A stretch of DNA of 64,000 bases from Streptomyces formicae (GCF_022647665.1 NZ_CP071872.1:2666001-2730000); one strand, 5' to 3'; counted from the first letter of the stretch, positions 35,334-44,344 are shown. Translations and numbers: made by a program. The notes: a model not told the origin generated them from the sequence alone.

Positions 35334-36121
35334 TCAGGCGCCGAGGCGGTGCAGGAGGCGGGCGGCGTCGGCGAGAAGGGGTGGCAGGGGTGGTGCTGTC
35401 GGATGCCATGCGGCCTCGTACTCCCAGCAGAGCCAGCCCTGGTACGCGGCGCCGGTGAGGGTGTTGAGGCAGTCGGCGAGTGGCAGTACGCCTTCGTCGA
35501 GGGGCAGTGGTGCGGTGCTCGCGAGGTCGGCTGTGTCCTTCACCTGGGGGTAGGCGAGGTGGGGGCGATCGCCGTGTAGGAGCGGGCGGGGTGCTCTCCG
35601 CCGCGGCAGGTGTGCATCAGGTCCCAGATGGCGCCGACGCCCGGGTGGTCGACGCGGTCGAGGACGCGGGCGACGGCTGCGGCGGTGTTGTGCGAGTCGT
35701 GTGTCTCCAGCAGGACGCGGACGCCGAGCTCCGCGGCGTAGGGCGCGACGACGGTGAGGCGTCGCACCGCATTGTCGTCGGCTTCCTTCCGGGACAGTTC
35801 GCCGCCGCGGGGGAAGACGCGGACGTACTGGGCGCCGATGTCCGCCGCGAGCCGGACGTTGGTGCGGATCTCGGCCAGTATCGGCTCGTCCGGCCCGTCC
35901 TTGGCCACTCCCGGGTAGGCGGCGATCGTCAGCGGGGTGATGCCCGTCTCGGTGAACTTCCGGGCCACGTCGGCACGTTCGGCGGCGCTGAGTCCTGGAT
36001 TGACCGGTTCGGTGTCCATGGCGCGCAGTTCGACGCCTTCGTAGCCGTTCTCGGCGGCCAGTGTCAGGACCTGGTCGAGTGGCATGCCCGGCACGCCGAG
36101 CGTGGAGAACGCGAGTTTCAT
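35334..36121 (-). CDS. Sugar phosphate isomerase/epimerase family protein (xylose-isomerase-like TIM barrel), frameshifted
   Basis: From the ATG at 36121 the frame reads MKLAFSTLGVPGMPLDQVLT, GYEGVELRAMDTEPVNPGLS, YVRVFPRGGELSRKEADDN, LLETHDSHNTAAAVARVLD and GAIWDLMHT, typical of AP-endonuclease-2-like sugar isomerases/epimerases. The frame stops early at 35540. Adding one base to the 5-G run at 35561-35565 restores HLAYPQVKDTADLASTAPLP and LNTLTGAAYQGWLCWEYEAA, ending at 35334, about 262 residues. Glu in LLETHDSH and the later WEYEAAW are likely metal or catalytic residues. Substrate unknown. Listed as one gene with a probable indel. Confidence 0.75.
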
Positions 36122-36150
36122 CTCGTGCACCTCGGTGGATCGACTGCAAG

Positions 36151-36196
36151 GGGACGGGGGACGGGGGACGGGGGACGGGGGACAGGGGGCGGGGCA
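36151..36196. repeat. GGGGGAC minisatellite
   Basis: A 7-base unit (GGGGGAC) is repeated about six times in tandem with slight decay at the right end. It lies just upstream of the isomerase gene and after the PL8 fragment. Confidence 0.7.
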
Positions 36197-36213
36197 GTGG
36201 CGCCGCCCCCTGT

Positions 36214-36558
36214 TCAGGCGAGTTCGGCGGTGTGCGTGTGGCCGCGGGAGCGCCCGTGTGCACGGTGATGACTGCCCGGTGGCCGGTGGCCGGTGGTGAC
36301 GGTGACCGTGTCGTCGGCGCGCTTCACCCTCCTGGCCGGGAAGGGGAGTTCGACCGTCACGGTTTCCTGTGTGCGTCCGGGGTCGGCGATCGCCACCGAG
36401 ATCCTGTCGTGGCTCCGCCGGACGAGGACGGAGGCCGGGCCGCTGCTGGTGATACCGGCCGCGGTGCCGACCTGCCAGAAGCTGACTGCGGTCAGCCCGT
36501 CGCGGCGGGCTTCGATCGCCTGTGTGGTGGCGTTGTTGGCGGCGATCCGCTTGTCTGC
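36214..36558 (-). pseudogene. C-terminal fragment of a PL8-type lyase
   Basis: The minus strand encodes GLTAVSFWQVGTAAGITSSG, PASVLVRRSHDRISVAIADP and GRTQETVTVELPFPARRVKR. This aligns block by block with the C-terminal beta-sandwich of the PL8 lyase at 9826 (GFTAVNFWSAGTLDKLTANA, PASILIREKRDGTAVIVVSD). The catalytic toroid is absent, and the frame upstream enters the VOC gene region. It is the stump of a second, deleted lyase gene. Confidence 0.7.
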
Positions 36559-36620
36559 GGCATGGGCGGATGCTCGCGCCGATCGCCGTCGACCCGCGAA
36601 GGTGCCACGTTCGCGGCCAC

Positions 36621-37055
36621 TCAGTCGAGACAGAACTCGTTGCCCTCGATGTCCTGCATCACGAGGCACGACTCGTTGTCGCCATCGGCAAGCAGCAGTC
36701 GCACGCGTACCGCGCCGAGCGCGACCAGTCGTGCGCATTCGGCCTCAAGTGCGGCCAGGCGCTCTTCACCCACGAGTCCGAGTCCGACCCGCACGTCAAG
36801 ATGCAGCCGATTCTTGACGACCTTCCCTTCGGGAACGCGCTGGAAGTACAGGCGCGGGCCCACACCCGAGGGATCAATACATGCGAACGCTGAACCCTGC
36901 TGCTCAGGCGGCAGTGCGCGATCGAAATCGTCCCATGTGGCGAACCCCTCCGGCGGCGGCGGTACGACGTACCCCAACACCTCGCACCAGAAGCGAGCGA
37001 CGCGCTCAGGTTTCGCGCAGTCGAAGGTGACTTGGATCTGCCTGATCGACGTCAT
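36621..37055 (-). CDS. VOC-family (glyoxalase/bleomycin-resistance-like) protein
   Basis: 144 residues from the ATG at 37055 (GGAG immediately upstream). Single VOC-type module: QIQVTFDCAKPERVARFWCE, LYFQRVPEGKVVKNRLHLDV and CLVMQDIEGNEFCLD. His and Glu at typical metal positions (LHLDV, GNEFC) are kept. Members bind or modify small molecules; function here is unknown. Confidence 0.8.
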   Translation of the reverse strand: MTSIRQIQVTFDCAKPERVARFWCEVLGYVVPPPPEGFATWDDFDRALPPEQQGSAFACIDPSGVGPRLYFQRVPEGKVVKNRLHLDVRVGLGLVGEERLAALEAECARLVALGAVRVRLLLADGDNESCLVMQDIEGNEFCLD

Positions 37056-37248
37056 CGCTCCATCATAGAGGCGGGGCCTTTCGTCGTCTCCGGAGCCCGC
37101 CCCTTCCTGGCAGTACCGATGCCCACCGGGCCGGTGTGTGCGGTGGCCGTTCCTTGTGGAGCAAACGACCGACACACTCAGCGACCGGGCCGGGCTACCG
37201 TTCCCGTCGCACGGGGCACGTCGTTTCCGTGCAGACCAAGGAGAGAGC

Positions 37249-37617
37249 GTGCTACGTCTCAGAAAACATGAAACCAACCGCAACGCTTCCGGCCGTCACG
37301 GCTCGGCCGGTCGGGCGTTGGCCGTCGTCGCCTCAGTCGCACTCGCGGCGGGGGGTGTCACGGCGCTGACGGCCGCGCCTGCTCAGGCCCTGCCGCCGTC
37401 GTGCACGCTCACGGTCGGGCTGTACCAAGCCGGGGGCTCCTGCACCAACGCGGCCGGATCGTTCCGCGTCTTCGCACGCTGCAAGCAGAACGGCGGAACG
37501 AAGCAGCGCATCAGATACGGTTCGTGGGTCCGGTTCGGCGCCGGCTACTCCGTGGCCTACTGCCCAGGCGGCTATCACCTCCCCTCGAGGACGCACGCCG
37601 GATTCCAGCGACTCTAG
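37249..37617 (+). CDS. Small secreted cysteine-containing protein
   Basis: 122 residues from the GTG at 37249, which follows AAGGAG. The N-terminus is basic and then hydrophobic (RALAVVASVALAAGGVTALT), with a likely cleavage at AAPAQA-LPP. The mature part is about 70 residues and holds four Cys (SCTLTVGLYQAGGSCTNAAG, FARCKQNGG, YCPGGYH), perhaps two disulfides. I do not recognise the family. It ends directly at the left end of a MITE-like element. Confidence 0.6.
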   Translation: MLRLRKHETNRNASGRHGSAGRALAVVASVALAAGGVTALTAAPAQALPPSCTLTVGLYQAGGSCTNAAGSFRVFARCKQNGGTKQRIRYGSWVRFGAGYSVAYCPGGYHLPSRTHAGFQRL

Positions 37618-37620
37618 GTC

Positions 37621-37819
37621 GTGTCTTCAAAGTCCCGTCTGCCCGGCGGCGTCTGGCACGCTCCCCCAGAGCTTGCGCCTGGGAGGTGCCCCCACCCCCG
37701 TAGCCCTTCGGGCACGGGAGGTGCCCCCACCGCATGGACTCCCTCCTCCGCCTTGCGATCGCACGCACCAGACTCCGCCGGGCCCGCCCTTCAGGCGGAC
37801 GACGCTACTTTGAAGACAC
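37621..37819. mobile_element. MITE-like element, 199 bp, with 13-bp perfect terminal inverted repeats
   Basis: GTGTCTTCAAAGT (37621-37633) is mirrored by ACTTTGAAGACAC (37807-37819). The similarity between the ends goes on with gaps (GCCCGGCGG then GTCTGG on both sides). The inside holds no gene but has an arm CTCCCCCAGAGCTTGCGCC followed by two GGTGCCCCCACC copies, a repeat type I associate with Streptomyces intergenic regions. No clear target duplication was found. Confidence 0.6.
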
Positions 37820-37960
37820 TCCCCAGGCCGACGAAATGAGCCGGACCCACGCTGATGCGCCGAGGGCCGGCTCGGCCCGCCACTCCGTGCGGGTCGGCCC
37901 CCGGCGTACACTCACGGCCCACCGTCGAGCGATGGCGAACCCGAGGGGAAGACACCGTCC

Positions 37961-38503
37961 GTGCATGACCACGACGACCCGGCCTGGGGGCCGGTTCCCG
38001 TCCGCCCGGCCGCACTGCGCTGGCTGCTGCTGCTCCCCCTGACCCTGGTGTTCCTGCCGCTGTGGTGGGTGGTGTGGGTCTTCCTCGCCATCTGCTCCTC
38101 CTGCGTGGCGACGGTGGCCGAGCTGATCGTCCACATGGTGCCGCGTGCCGAGAACGGCGCGATACGGGTGCTGGACGCCACGCTGGGCCGGGTGCCGTTC
38201 GTACCGCTCTGGTGCGTGACCCCGGTGGCGCTGGTGCGGGAGGGCGACACGGCGTACTACCAGGCGCGCGTGGACCGGCGCATCGAGAAGCAGACCCGGC
38301 GAGTGCAGACCTCCCAGCACCGACGCGAGTACCACCGCGACCTGGAACTCGGAGCACACTACTTCCGGGGCGCCGGCGCCGGTTACGTCCTGCACGTCGC
38401 CTCGGAGCAGGGCTGGAACCTCCATCAGCTGCTGCGCTCGCACCCCCGGCGCCGGCTCCGGCTGCGCCACAACGGCCGGCCACAGGCGGACTGCAGGAAC
38501 TGA
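37961..38503 (+). CDS. Hypothetical membrane protein
   Basis: 180 residues, GTG start. A long hydrophobic segment near residues 20-50 (WLLLLPLTLVFLPLWWVVWV) is followed by a soluble, Arg-rich region. The latter contains YYQARVDRRIEKQTRRVQTS and ends in a basic tail. The part GAHYFRGAGAGYVLHVASEQ then GWNLHQLL suggests a small folded domain. I do not recognise the family. It may be cotranscribed with the lipoprotein gene 86 bp downstream. Confidence 0.55.
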   Translation: MHDHDDPAWGPVPVRPAALRWLLLLPLTLVFLPLWWVVWVFLAICSSCVATVAELIVHMVPRAENGAIRVLDATLGRVPFVPLWCVTPVALVREGDTAYYQARVDRRIEKQTRRVQTSQHRREYHRDLELGAHYFRGAGAGYVLHVASEQGWNLHQLLRSHPRRRLRLRHNGRPQADCRN

Positions 38504-38589
38504 CGACCCCAGTCGGTCCTCGTGGAGCCTCAATCTGCCTACTGACGCCGCGAATTGACGAAGAGGAGACGGCACTGAGAAGAAGCGCC

Positions 38590-39384
38590 GTGCGGTGGCC
38601 GATACCGATCACCGCGTTCGTGCTGGGTCTGACCTTGTTGACCGGCTGCGCCATCGACAAGGGCACGGCACTCGCCGCGGATTTCGAAGAAAGCTGGTCC
38701 GGCACGCCGGACGTGGCGAAAATCAGCACCACCAAGAACAACACGCTGCCCTTCAGCGGAACGTCGACCGGCACACTGATTCTCGAGGACGGCACTTCGG
38801 CCGACCGCGTGACCACGCTGGCGGGCGAGATGAGGGAGTACGTCGACCGTCACGACAAGATCACCGGCCGGATCACGGCGGACGGCATCACCTTCACCGT
38901 GGTCGCGGACGAGGGGCGCACCGAAGAGGTCCTGGCGCTGTGGCGGTCACTGACGGCCGACGACCAGGTGGCGGACGCCGACATCCACGATGCGCCCTGG
39001 AAGCAGGCAACCGACCGTTGGCGGATCGAGGTCACCGCGGTCGATGCCACCGGCGCGTTGGCGGTGTTCAAGGACGTCGTCGCCGAGGGCGACCGGCACC
39101 GGCCGCTCTCCGGTGTGAAGGTCCTGAAGGTCAAAGGGCCGGGGCTCTTTGTGGAGACCGACTTCAACGACGGTTTCCCCGCCGAGGCGATCGCCGCGTA
39201 CGAGGCGGTGCTCGCTCAGTACCCGGTCGTCGGCGCGACTCTGCGACGCGATCCGGTGTCCGGATCGGCGGTGAGCATCGTCGTGGCGGACAGTGCGGAC
39301 CGGGACCATGCCGGCGAACTCGCCAGAAGCGCGGCGCCGAACCTCGGTGCGGCCGTCAAGGTCACCAGCGACAGCGCTGGCTGA
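38590..39384 (+). CDS. Predicted lipoprotein of unknown function
   Basis: 264 residues from the GTG at 38590; a CTG at 38575 with GAGGAG upstream is an alternative start. Lipoprotein signal: ITAFVLGLTLLTGC with Cys near residue 17. The mature protein is acidic, with two similar halves that could be BON- or sporulation-like alpha/beta repeats (TGRITADGITFTVVADEGRT and ATLRRDPVSGSAVSIVVADS). I do not recognise the family. It is the last gene before the IS630 remnant. Confidence 0.6.
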   Translation: MRWPIPITAFVLGLTLLTGCAIDKGTALAADFEESWSGTPDVAKISTTKNNTLPFSGTSTGTLILEDGTSADRVTTLAGEMREYVDRHDKITGRITADGITFTVVADEGRTEEVLALWRSLTADDQVADADIHDAPWKQATDRWRIEVTAVDATGALAVFKDVVAEGDRHRPLSGVKVLKVKGPGLFVETDFNDGFPAEAIAAYEAVLAQYPVVGATLRRDPVSGSAVSIVVADSADRDHAGELARSAAPNLGAAVKVTSDSAG

Positions 39385-39664
39385 TCTCTGGCTGGACCAA
39401 CCAGCGCGGCCGCGCACCCGACCGGCGTTCACCAGACGGCGTGGGCCGCTGTCGATCCCCGGCATCACTCAGGTCGTCCTCCAGGTCGTCCTCGCTGTCG
39501 ACCCGGCGACTCGCTCATGGACCCGCTCGGCCGGTACGTCCTCACCACGGTCGACAAGCCACGTACCTCGACAACCTGCTCGCCGAGACCTCTGTCAGGT
39601 AGCAACGGCCCCGGGCAGCTGGTTCTCGCGGGGTGGTCGGCGGGGGCAGGCGCCGCGGTGGGCC
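39385..39664. other. Non-coding stretch before the IS630 element
   Basis: Between the lipoprotein stop and the left IS end there is about 280 bp with no supported gene. Short frames here look like shadows or old debris. No clear terminator was seen. Confidence 0.35.
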
Positions 39665-39666
39665 TA

Positions 39667-40857
39667 GTGATCCGGTTTTGAGTTCTGGCGTCGCCACGTG
39701 AGTCGTGTTCCGTTTCAGATCATGGCTTTGGTGGTGACGGGGCTGGTGGCCTGCGCTCTGCTGGAAGGCATGGGTGACAACAGGCTGGAGCCGCTGGTCT
39801 TATCGAGCGTTGAGCGAGTGACGTTGCAGGGCTGGGCGAAGCGCCGCACGACTGCGCAGGGCTTGGCCTTGCGGGCGCGGATTGTGCTGGCCTGCGCGGA
39901 CGGCGGGAGCAACATGGCCGTCGCGGGGCGGCTGGGGGTCAACCGGATGACCGTGAGCCGCTGGCGGGCGAGGTTCCTGCGCGGCCGGCTCGACGGACTG
40001 GCCGACGAACCACGACCCGGGGTGCCGCGCACCATCACCGATGCACAGGTGGAGGAGGTGGTGGTGCGCACCCTTGAAGAGGTTCCCGAGGGCGCCACAC
40101 ACTGGTCAAAGCGGGAGCTGGCCAAGGTCGTGGGCATCTCGCCCGCCAGCGTGCTGAGGATCTGGCATGCCTTCGGCCTCCAGCCCTGGCGGACCGAGAC
40201 CTTCAAGATCTCACCGGACCCGCTGATGATCGACAAGATCCGTGACGTCGTCGGCCTCTACCTCGCGCCGCCGGCAAACGCGGCGGTGTTCGCGGTGGAC
40301 GAGAAGCCTCAGATCCAGGCGCTGGAGCGGACCGCGCCGCGCCGGTGCTGCCGATGCTGCCCGGGGTCCCCGAGCGGCGCAGTTTCGACTACGTCCGCCA
40401 CGGCACCGTCGACCTGTTCGCCGCCTTGAACACCGCGACGGGGAAGGTGATCGGCAAGCTTTCCGCGCAGCACCGGGCTGTGGACTTCCGAGACTTCCTC
40501 GACGAAATCGACCACCAGACCGATCCGGGCCTGGCGGTCCACGTGATCTGCGACAACCTCTCCGCCCACAAGGCACCCGTGGTGCACAAGTGGCTGCTCG
40601 CACATCCCCGCTTCCAGCTCCACCTCACCCCCACGTACTCGTCATGGATCAACCAGATCGAGCGGTGGTTCGCCGAGCTGGAACGACGCTGCCTCGAACG
40701 CGGCGTGTTCTGCTCCCTCAACGACCTCAAGGCCGCACTCGAGAACTGGATCAAGGTCTGGAACAACAGTGCCCGGCCCTTCACATGGACCAAGACCGCC
40801 GACCAGATCCTCGACCGAATCTGCCGCTACTGCTCACGCATCTCCGAACCAGCTCAC
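39667..40857. mobile_element. IS630-family insertion sequence, 1,191 bp, inactive
   Basis: The ends GTGATCCGGTT (39667-39677) and, read inward from the right, GTGAGCTGGTT (complement of 40847-40857) match at 9 of 11 positions. Both ends are flanked by TA (39665-39666 and 40858-40859), the target duplication typical of IS630/Tc1. The element holds a single transposase gene split by a 5-bp duplication. Confidence 0.8.
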
Positions 40858-40860
40858 TAG
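39698..40860 (+). pseudogene. IS630-family transposase, broken by a 5-bp duplication
   Basis: The first frame has the HTH part (VAGRLGVNRMTVSRWRARFL, then KRELAKVVGISPASVLRIWH) and the first DDE Asp in FAVDEKPQIQALERTAP. Tandem GCGCC GCGCC at 40334-40343 shifts the frame. Removing one copy joins it to VLPMLPGVPERRSFDYVRHG in the second frame, which carries the second Asp (HVICDNLSAHK) and the Glu (SSWINQIERWFAELERR). The stop codon TAG is formed with the TA target duplicate. Start codon uncertain; the ATG at 39770 is also possible. Confidence 0.82.
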
Positions 40861-40976
40861 GGTGCAGCCGCGGCACCATCGCTCACGCAAGGATGAGGCG
40901 ATTCAGCCGCCCGGACAGCCAGTGCAGCCGAAACGGCTGGCGCGAGCGCATTCGGGCGGCGAGATACGGGCGATCT

Positions 40977-41816
40977 ATGCTGTCGAGGGCGGTCGAAGCG
41001 GGGCAGGTTCAGGCAACGCGGGGGCATGAGGTGGAGTGGGAGCTGGGAGTGGCGGGCCTCGCGGCCGGGGTTCTGATCGCCATGGCGACCGCGCCCGTCG
41101 GGGTGTCTGGGGCGGTGTTCCTGCTCCCCGTGCAGCTCAGCGTGTTCGCCGTGCCCAACCCGGCTGTCACGCCCACGAACCTGCTCTACAACGTGGTGGC
41201 GGGCCCCGGCGCCCTGCTGCGTCACCGACGCGACGGTGCTCTGAGGGGGCCGCTCGTGCGCTGTATGGCGCTGGGCGCCCTGCCCGGCGTGATCCTCGGA
41301 GCGGTCATCCGCGTGTTCGCCCTTCCGGGCCCTGACGTCTTCCGTCTCCTGGTTGCCGCTCTGATGCTGCCGCTCGGCACCTGGCTCATCGCTCGGACCC
41401 TTCGCCCTGCGCGCCCGGAGATCCGGCGCCCTGAGCCTGCGCCCCGGACGGTCACCGGCCTGGCGCTCGCGGTCGGGGTCGTTGGCGGCATCTACGGCAT
41501 TGGCGGCGGCTCGATCCTCGGCCCTGTCCTCGTCGGCCGCGGCGTCTCCGTCTCCAAGGTCGCCCCCGCCGCGCTCGCCTCCACCTTCGCCACCTCTCTG
41601 GTCGGCGCCTCCACTTACGCCCTGTTGTCCCTGGCCCACAGCGGCAGCATCGCCCCCGACTGGTTCCTCGGCCTGGCATGCGGCCTGGGTGGTCTCATCG
41701 GCGGCTATCTCGGAGCCTGCCTCCAACCGCGCATGCCCGAGATCTTCCTCCGCCTGCTGCTCGGCACCCTGGCCGCCGCACTCGGCACCCTCTATGCGAT
41801 CTACGCACTGCGCTGA
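40977..41816 (+). CDS. TSUP-family (TauE/SafE) membrane transporter
   Basis: 279 residues from the ATG at 40977; a GTG at 41031 right before the first membrane helix is an alternative. Eight or so hydrophobic segments in two repeats, with the family's Gly/Pro-rich first half (LPVQLSVFAVPNPAVTPTNL, LYNVVAGPGALLRHRRDG) and the second repeat motif GVVGGIYGIGGGSILGPVL. Members move sulfite, sulfonates or other organic anions across the membrane. It starts 120 bp after the IS630 end, so its own promoter may be lost or changed. Confidence 0.85.
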   Translation: MLSRAVEAGQVQATRGHEVEWELGVAGLAAGVLIAMATAPVGVSGAVFLLPVQLSVFAVPNPAVTPTNLLYNVVAGPGALLRHRRDGALRGPLVRCMALGALPGVILGAVIRVFALPGPDVFRLLVAALMLPLGTWLIARTLRPARPEIRRPEPAPRTVTGLALAVGVVGGIYGIGGGSILGPVLVGRGVSVSKVAPAALASTFATSLVGASTYALLSLAHSGSIAPDWFLGLACGLGGLIGGYLGACLQPRMPEIFLRLLLGTLAAALGTLYAIYALR

Positions 41817-41860
41817 CCTGCCATCGGTTCCAGGCGGTCGACGTCCGCTGCCCCGGAACC

Positions 41861-42124
41861 CTATGCGGCTCCGGTCAGCTGCCGGTGCACTTTGAGCGCC
41901 ATCTTGTAGAGATCCCCCTGGGGCCGGTGCGGAAGCCGGCCCGGGTTGCGGGTCCAGCCGTCCTCGACCGCGAACCAGTCGATGGGCCTCGGCTCGCGGC
42001 CTTCGGTCAGCGCGCTGTCGAGTTCGGTGAAGTAGGTCTTCCACCGCAGCTGGTACAGGCCGGACAGGAGACCCGCCCATTCGCGATTGGCGTAGTCGCG
42101 CAGTCCGGCGTCGGCGCCTTGCCG
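41861..42124 (-). pseudogene. C-terminal fragment of alpha-N-acetylglucosaminidase (GH89, NAGLU type)
   Basis: The minus strand encodes DYANREWAGLLSGLYQLRWK, TYFTELDSALTEGREPRPID and WFAVEDGWTRNP, then a short tail to a stop at 41861. This is the characteristic C-terminal block of GH89 alpha-N-acetylglucosaminidases (DYANRxWxG...RW). The catalytic domain is missing; at about 42,125 the sequence changes abruptly into a ROK gene fragment on the other strand. GH89 acts in heparan sulfate breakdown, so this remnant supports a formerly larger glycosaminoglycan locus. Confidence 0.7.
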
Positions 42125-42846
42125 AGTGCCCGGAGTGATCGGGATGGACACCGGCGTGGTCTCCTACGCTTCCAACATCGGCTGGCGGGACGTGGCTGCC
42201 GTCGAAGGTCTCCGCACGCGCCTCGGTCCCGGGGCACCGCCCATACGGCTGGAGAACGACGCCAAGCTGGGGGCCATCGCCGAGTATCTGGTCGGTGCTG
42301 CTGCCGACATCCACGATCTGATCTATGTGACCGGCGAGACCGGTGTCGGCGGGGGCATCATCTCCGACGGGCGCCTGCTGCGCGGATCGGCCGGATTCGC
42401 CGGCGAGATCGGCCACATGCCCCTGGATCCGGGCGGGCAGCCGTGCGCCTGCGGCCGCCGGGGATGCTGGGAGACCATGGTCGGCCTGGCGGCCCTGCTA
42501 CGTCTCGCCGCGCCGCCCGACGATCCGGTCCACGATCCGACCGTCGATCTGGAACAGCGGCTGACGGAGTTGCGCCGCCGCGCGGATGCCGGCGACCCCG
42601 CGACCCGGGTGGCGCTCGAGCGGATCGCTCACGGCCTCGCGCTGGGACTTGCACTGCTGGCGGACGTGCTCAACCCCCGGGCCGTCGTCCTCGGCGGCTA
42701 CTTCGCCCACTTCGGCGACTACCTGATCGACCGGGTGCGCAGCGAGCTGTCCGCACGGGTCATGGCTGCCGAGGCAGGCCGCTGCGAAGTCATGCTGTCC
42801 ACCCTGGGCTTCAGCGCCGCGGCGCGCGGCGGCGCCTATCTAGCTC

Positions 42847-44344
42847 CAATGCCGTGTAGTTAGGGGTGCCGTGGGCGGTGTCAAGGGGTGGGCGTCAGGA
42901 TGTGGACGCTGATCGTGGCCCTGTAGGTGGTGCGGTCGACGGTGCCTCTGGCGTTGTATCTCGAGATGGCCCGCTTCACGACGCGTGGACGGGTGCGGAT
43001 ACGGCGGTCGGGCATGAGGGCGGCCAGGATTCGGCGGCCTATGGTGCCGGCGAGGTCGATCACGGCGCCGCTGAACACGCCTGCGGCCTGGATGACCAGA
43101 TCGCGGGCGGTGTTCAGGGCGATGGAGAAGCTGGCCCGGTCAGGGTCGGTCCCGGGTCGGCTGGCGGTGGCGTCCGCCATCGCCAGCCGCAGGACCTGAT
43201 AGGTGACCAGCACCGCGAAGACTTCCTGGGCGACACCGGCGGGAGTGCGGGCACGAAGGACCCGACCGCCGAGGATCGTTGACTTGATCTCCAGATAGGT
43301 GGTCTCGACTTCCCACCGCTCGTGATACAGCCCGATCAGTTCGCCGGCGGGGTGGGTGAAGGGATCGGTCAGGGTTGTGACCAGCCGGTATGCGCCGGTG
43401 CGTCGTCCCTGTGATGTGCTGATGGTGATCTCGCAACAGACAACGCGGACCGCCACGGGTCCGATCCGGGAGAGCCAGGAGCCGTCGGGGAAGCGTCGCA
43501 GGACCGGCAGTCTGCGGTTCTCTTTCACCCGGACCAGGACGTGTGCGCTTCTCGACGTGATCGCTTCGATCAGGGCCTGGACGGCGAAGTTCCGGTCCAG
43601 CAGGACGATCATGTCTTCCCGCAGGCTGCGGACTAAGCGTGGAGCATAGGTGGTCTCACCGTCGGTGGCCGGACCGAAGACGGCGTCCATAATGGTCCGG
43701 GTTCCGCAGGCGACCAGGACCAGGAGTCGCAGTGAGGGGTATCCCGCACCGCCGTTGTTGCAGCGGTGCCGGGTGAACTCGGCCTGGTTCGTGGGGCTGT
43801 CCGGCACGGCCATCAACGTGCCGTCGATGGCGCAGACGACCAGTCCGCGCCATCGCGTTCCGGTGATGCCGAGTCCTGCGGCCGGTCCACGGAGCAAGTC
43901 GAACAGGTGACGCAGCGGGCGGGTCCCGAGCCTCTTGCGGGCCTGGGCCAGCGCGCTGGCCGTGGGCGTCGCCGTCGGCAGTCCGTCCAGGCCGGCTGTC
44001 AGCCGCTGCCACACCTGCTGCCATCCGAGCCCGGGGAACAATGCCCCACCCAGCAGCAGGTACACCACCACGCGCGAGGGAAGGGCCCGTATCCGTTGCT
44101 GGGTTCTGCCGGTATCTGCCAGCACCTCATCGACCATCTCGAACGGGACAATCCGTGTCAGCTCGCCGAGATGGCCGGGGGCAAACGCCCCTGCTGCAAC
44201 CGCTACTTCACGAGAAATGACAGACTTGGCGTCCAACGGAGCTCCTGCTGAACAGTGATCTTGGTCGACACGGTTCTAGCAGGAGCTCCGTCACTTCATC
44301 AGCCTGCTTGACAAGCAGCCCAGAGCCCTAACTACACGGCGTTG
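42847..44344. mobile_element. IS4-family insertion sequence, 1,498 bp, apparently intact
   Basis: Terminal inverted repeats CAATGCCGTGTAGTTAGGG (42847-42865) and, inward from the right, CAACGCCGTGTAGTTAGGG (complement of 44326-44344) differ at one of 19 positions. A 10-bp target duplication TATCTAGCTC flanks the element (42837-42846 and 44345-44354). It carries one full-length transposase gene on the minus strand and sits inside a ROK gene fragment. The clean ends suggest a fairly recent insertion. Confidence 0.92.
42881..44236 (-). CDS. IS4-family transposase
   Basis: 451 residues, full length, TTG start at 44236 after AGGAG. N-terminal DUF4372-like region (VVVYLLLGGALFPGLGWQQV), then the DDE domain: first Asp in VVCAIDGTLMAVPDSPTNQ, second Asp in MIVLLDRNFAVQALIEA, and the Glu in the YREK-type motif LYHERWEVETTYLEIKSTI. 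It occupies nearly all of the IS and is read opposite to the interrupted ROK gene. No frameshift was seen, so it may be active. Confidence 0.9.
   Translation of the reverse strand: MDAKSVISREVAVAAGAFAPGHLGELTRIVPFEMVDEVLADTGRTQQRIRALPSRVVVYLLLGGALFPGLGWQQVWQRLTAGLDGLPTATPTASALAQARKRLGTRPLRHLFDLLRGPAAGLGITGTRWRGLVVCAIDGTLMAVPDSPTNQAEFTRHRCNNGGAGYPSLRLLVLVACGTRTIMDAVFGPATDGETTYAPRLVRSLREDMIVLLDRNFAVQALIEAITSRSAHVLVRVKENRRLPVLRRFPDGSWLSRIGPVAVRVVCCEITISTSQGRRTGAYRLVTTLTDPFTHPAGELIGLYHERWEVETTYLEIKSTILGGRVLRARTPAGVAQEVFAVLVTYQVLRLAMADATASRPGTDPDRASFSIALNTARDLVIQAAGVFSGAVIDLAGTIGRRILAALMPDRRIRTRPRVVKRAISRYNARGTVDRTTYRATISVHILTPTP

Noticed and set aside
40334..40343. Programmed frameshifting of the IS630 transposase
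   Set aside because: A tandem GCGCC duplication explains the break and no slippery heptamer or structure is seen.
40242..40976. Upstream extension of the TSUP gene into the IS630 element
   Set aside because: The extension is read in the wrong frame of the transposase and lacks membrane or family features; the true start is near 40977 or 41031.
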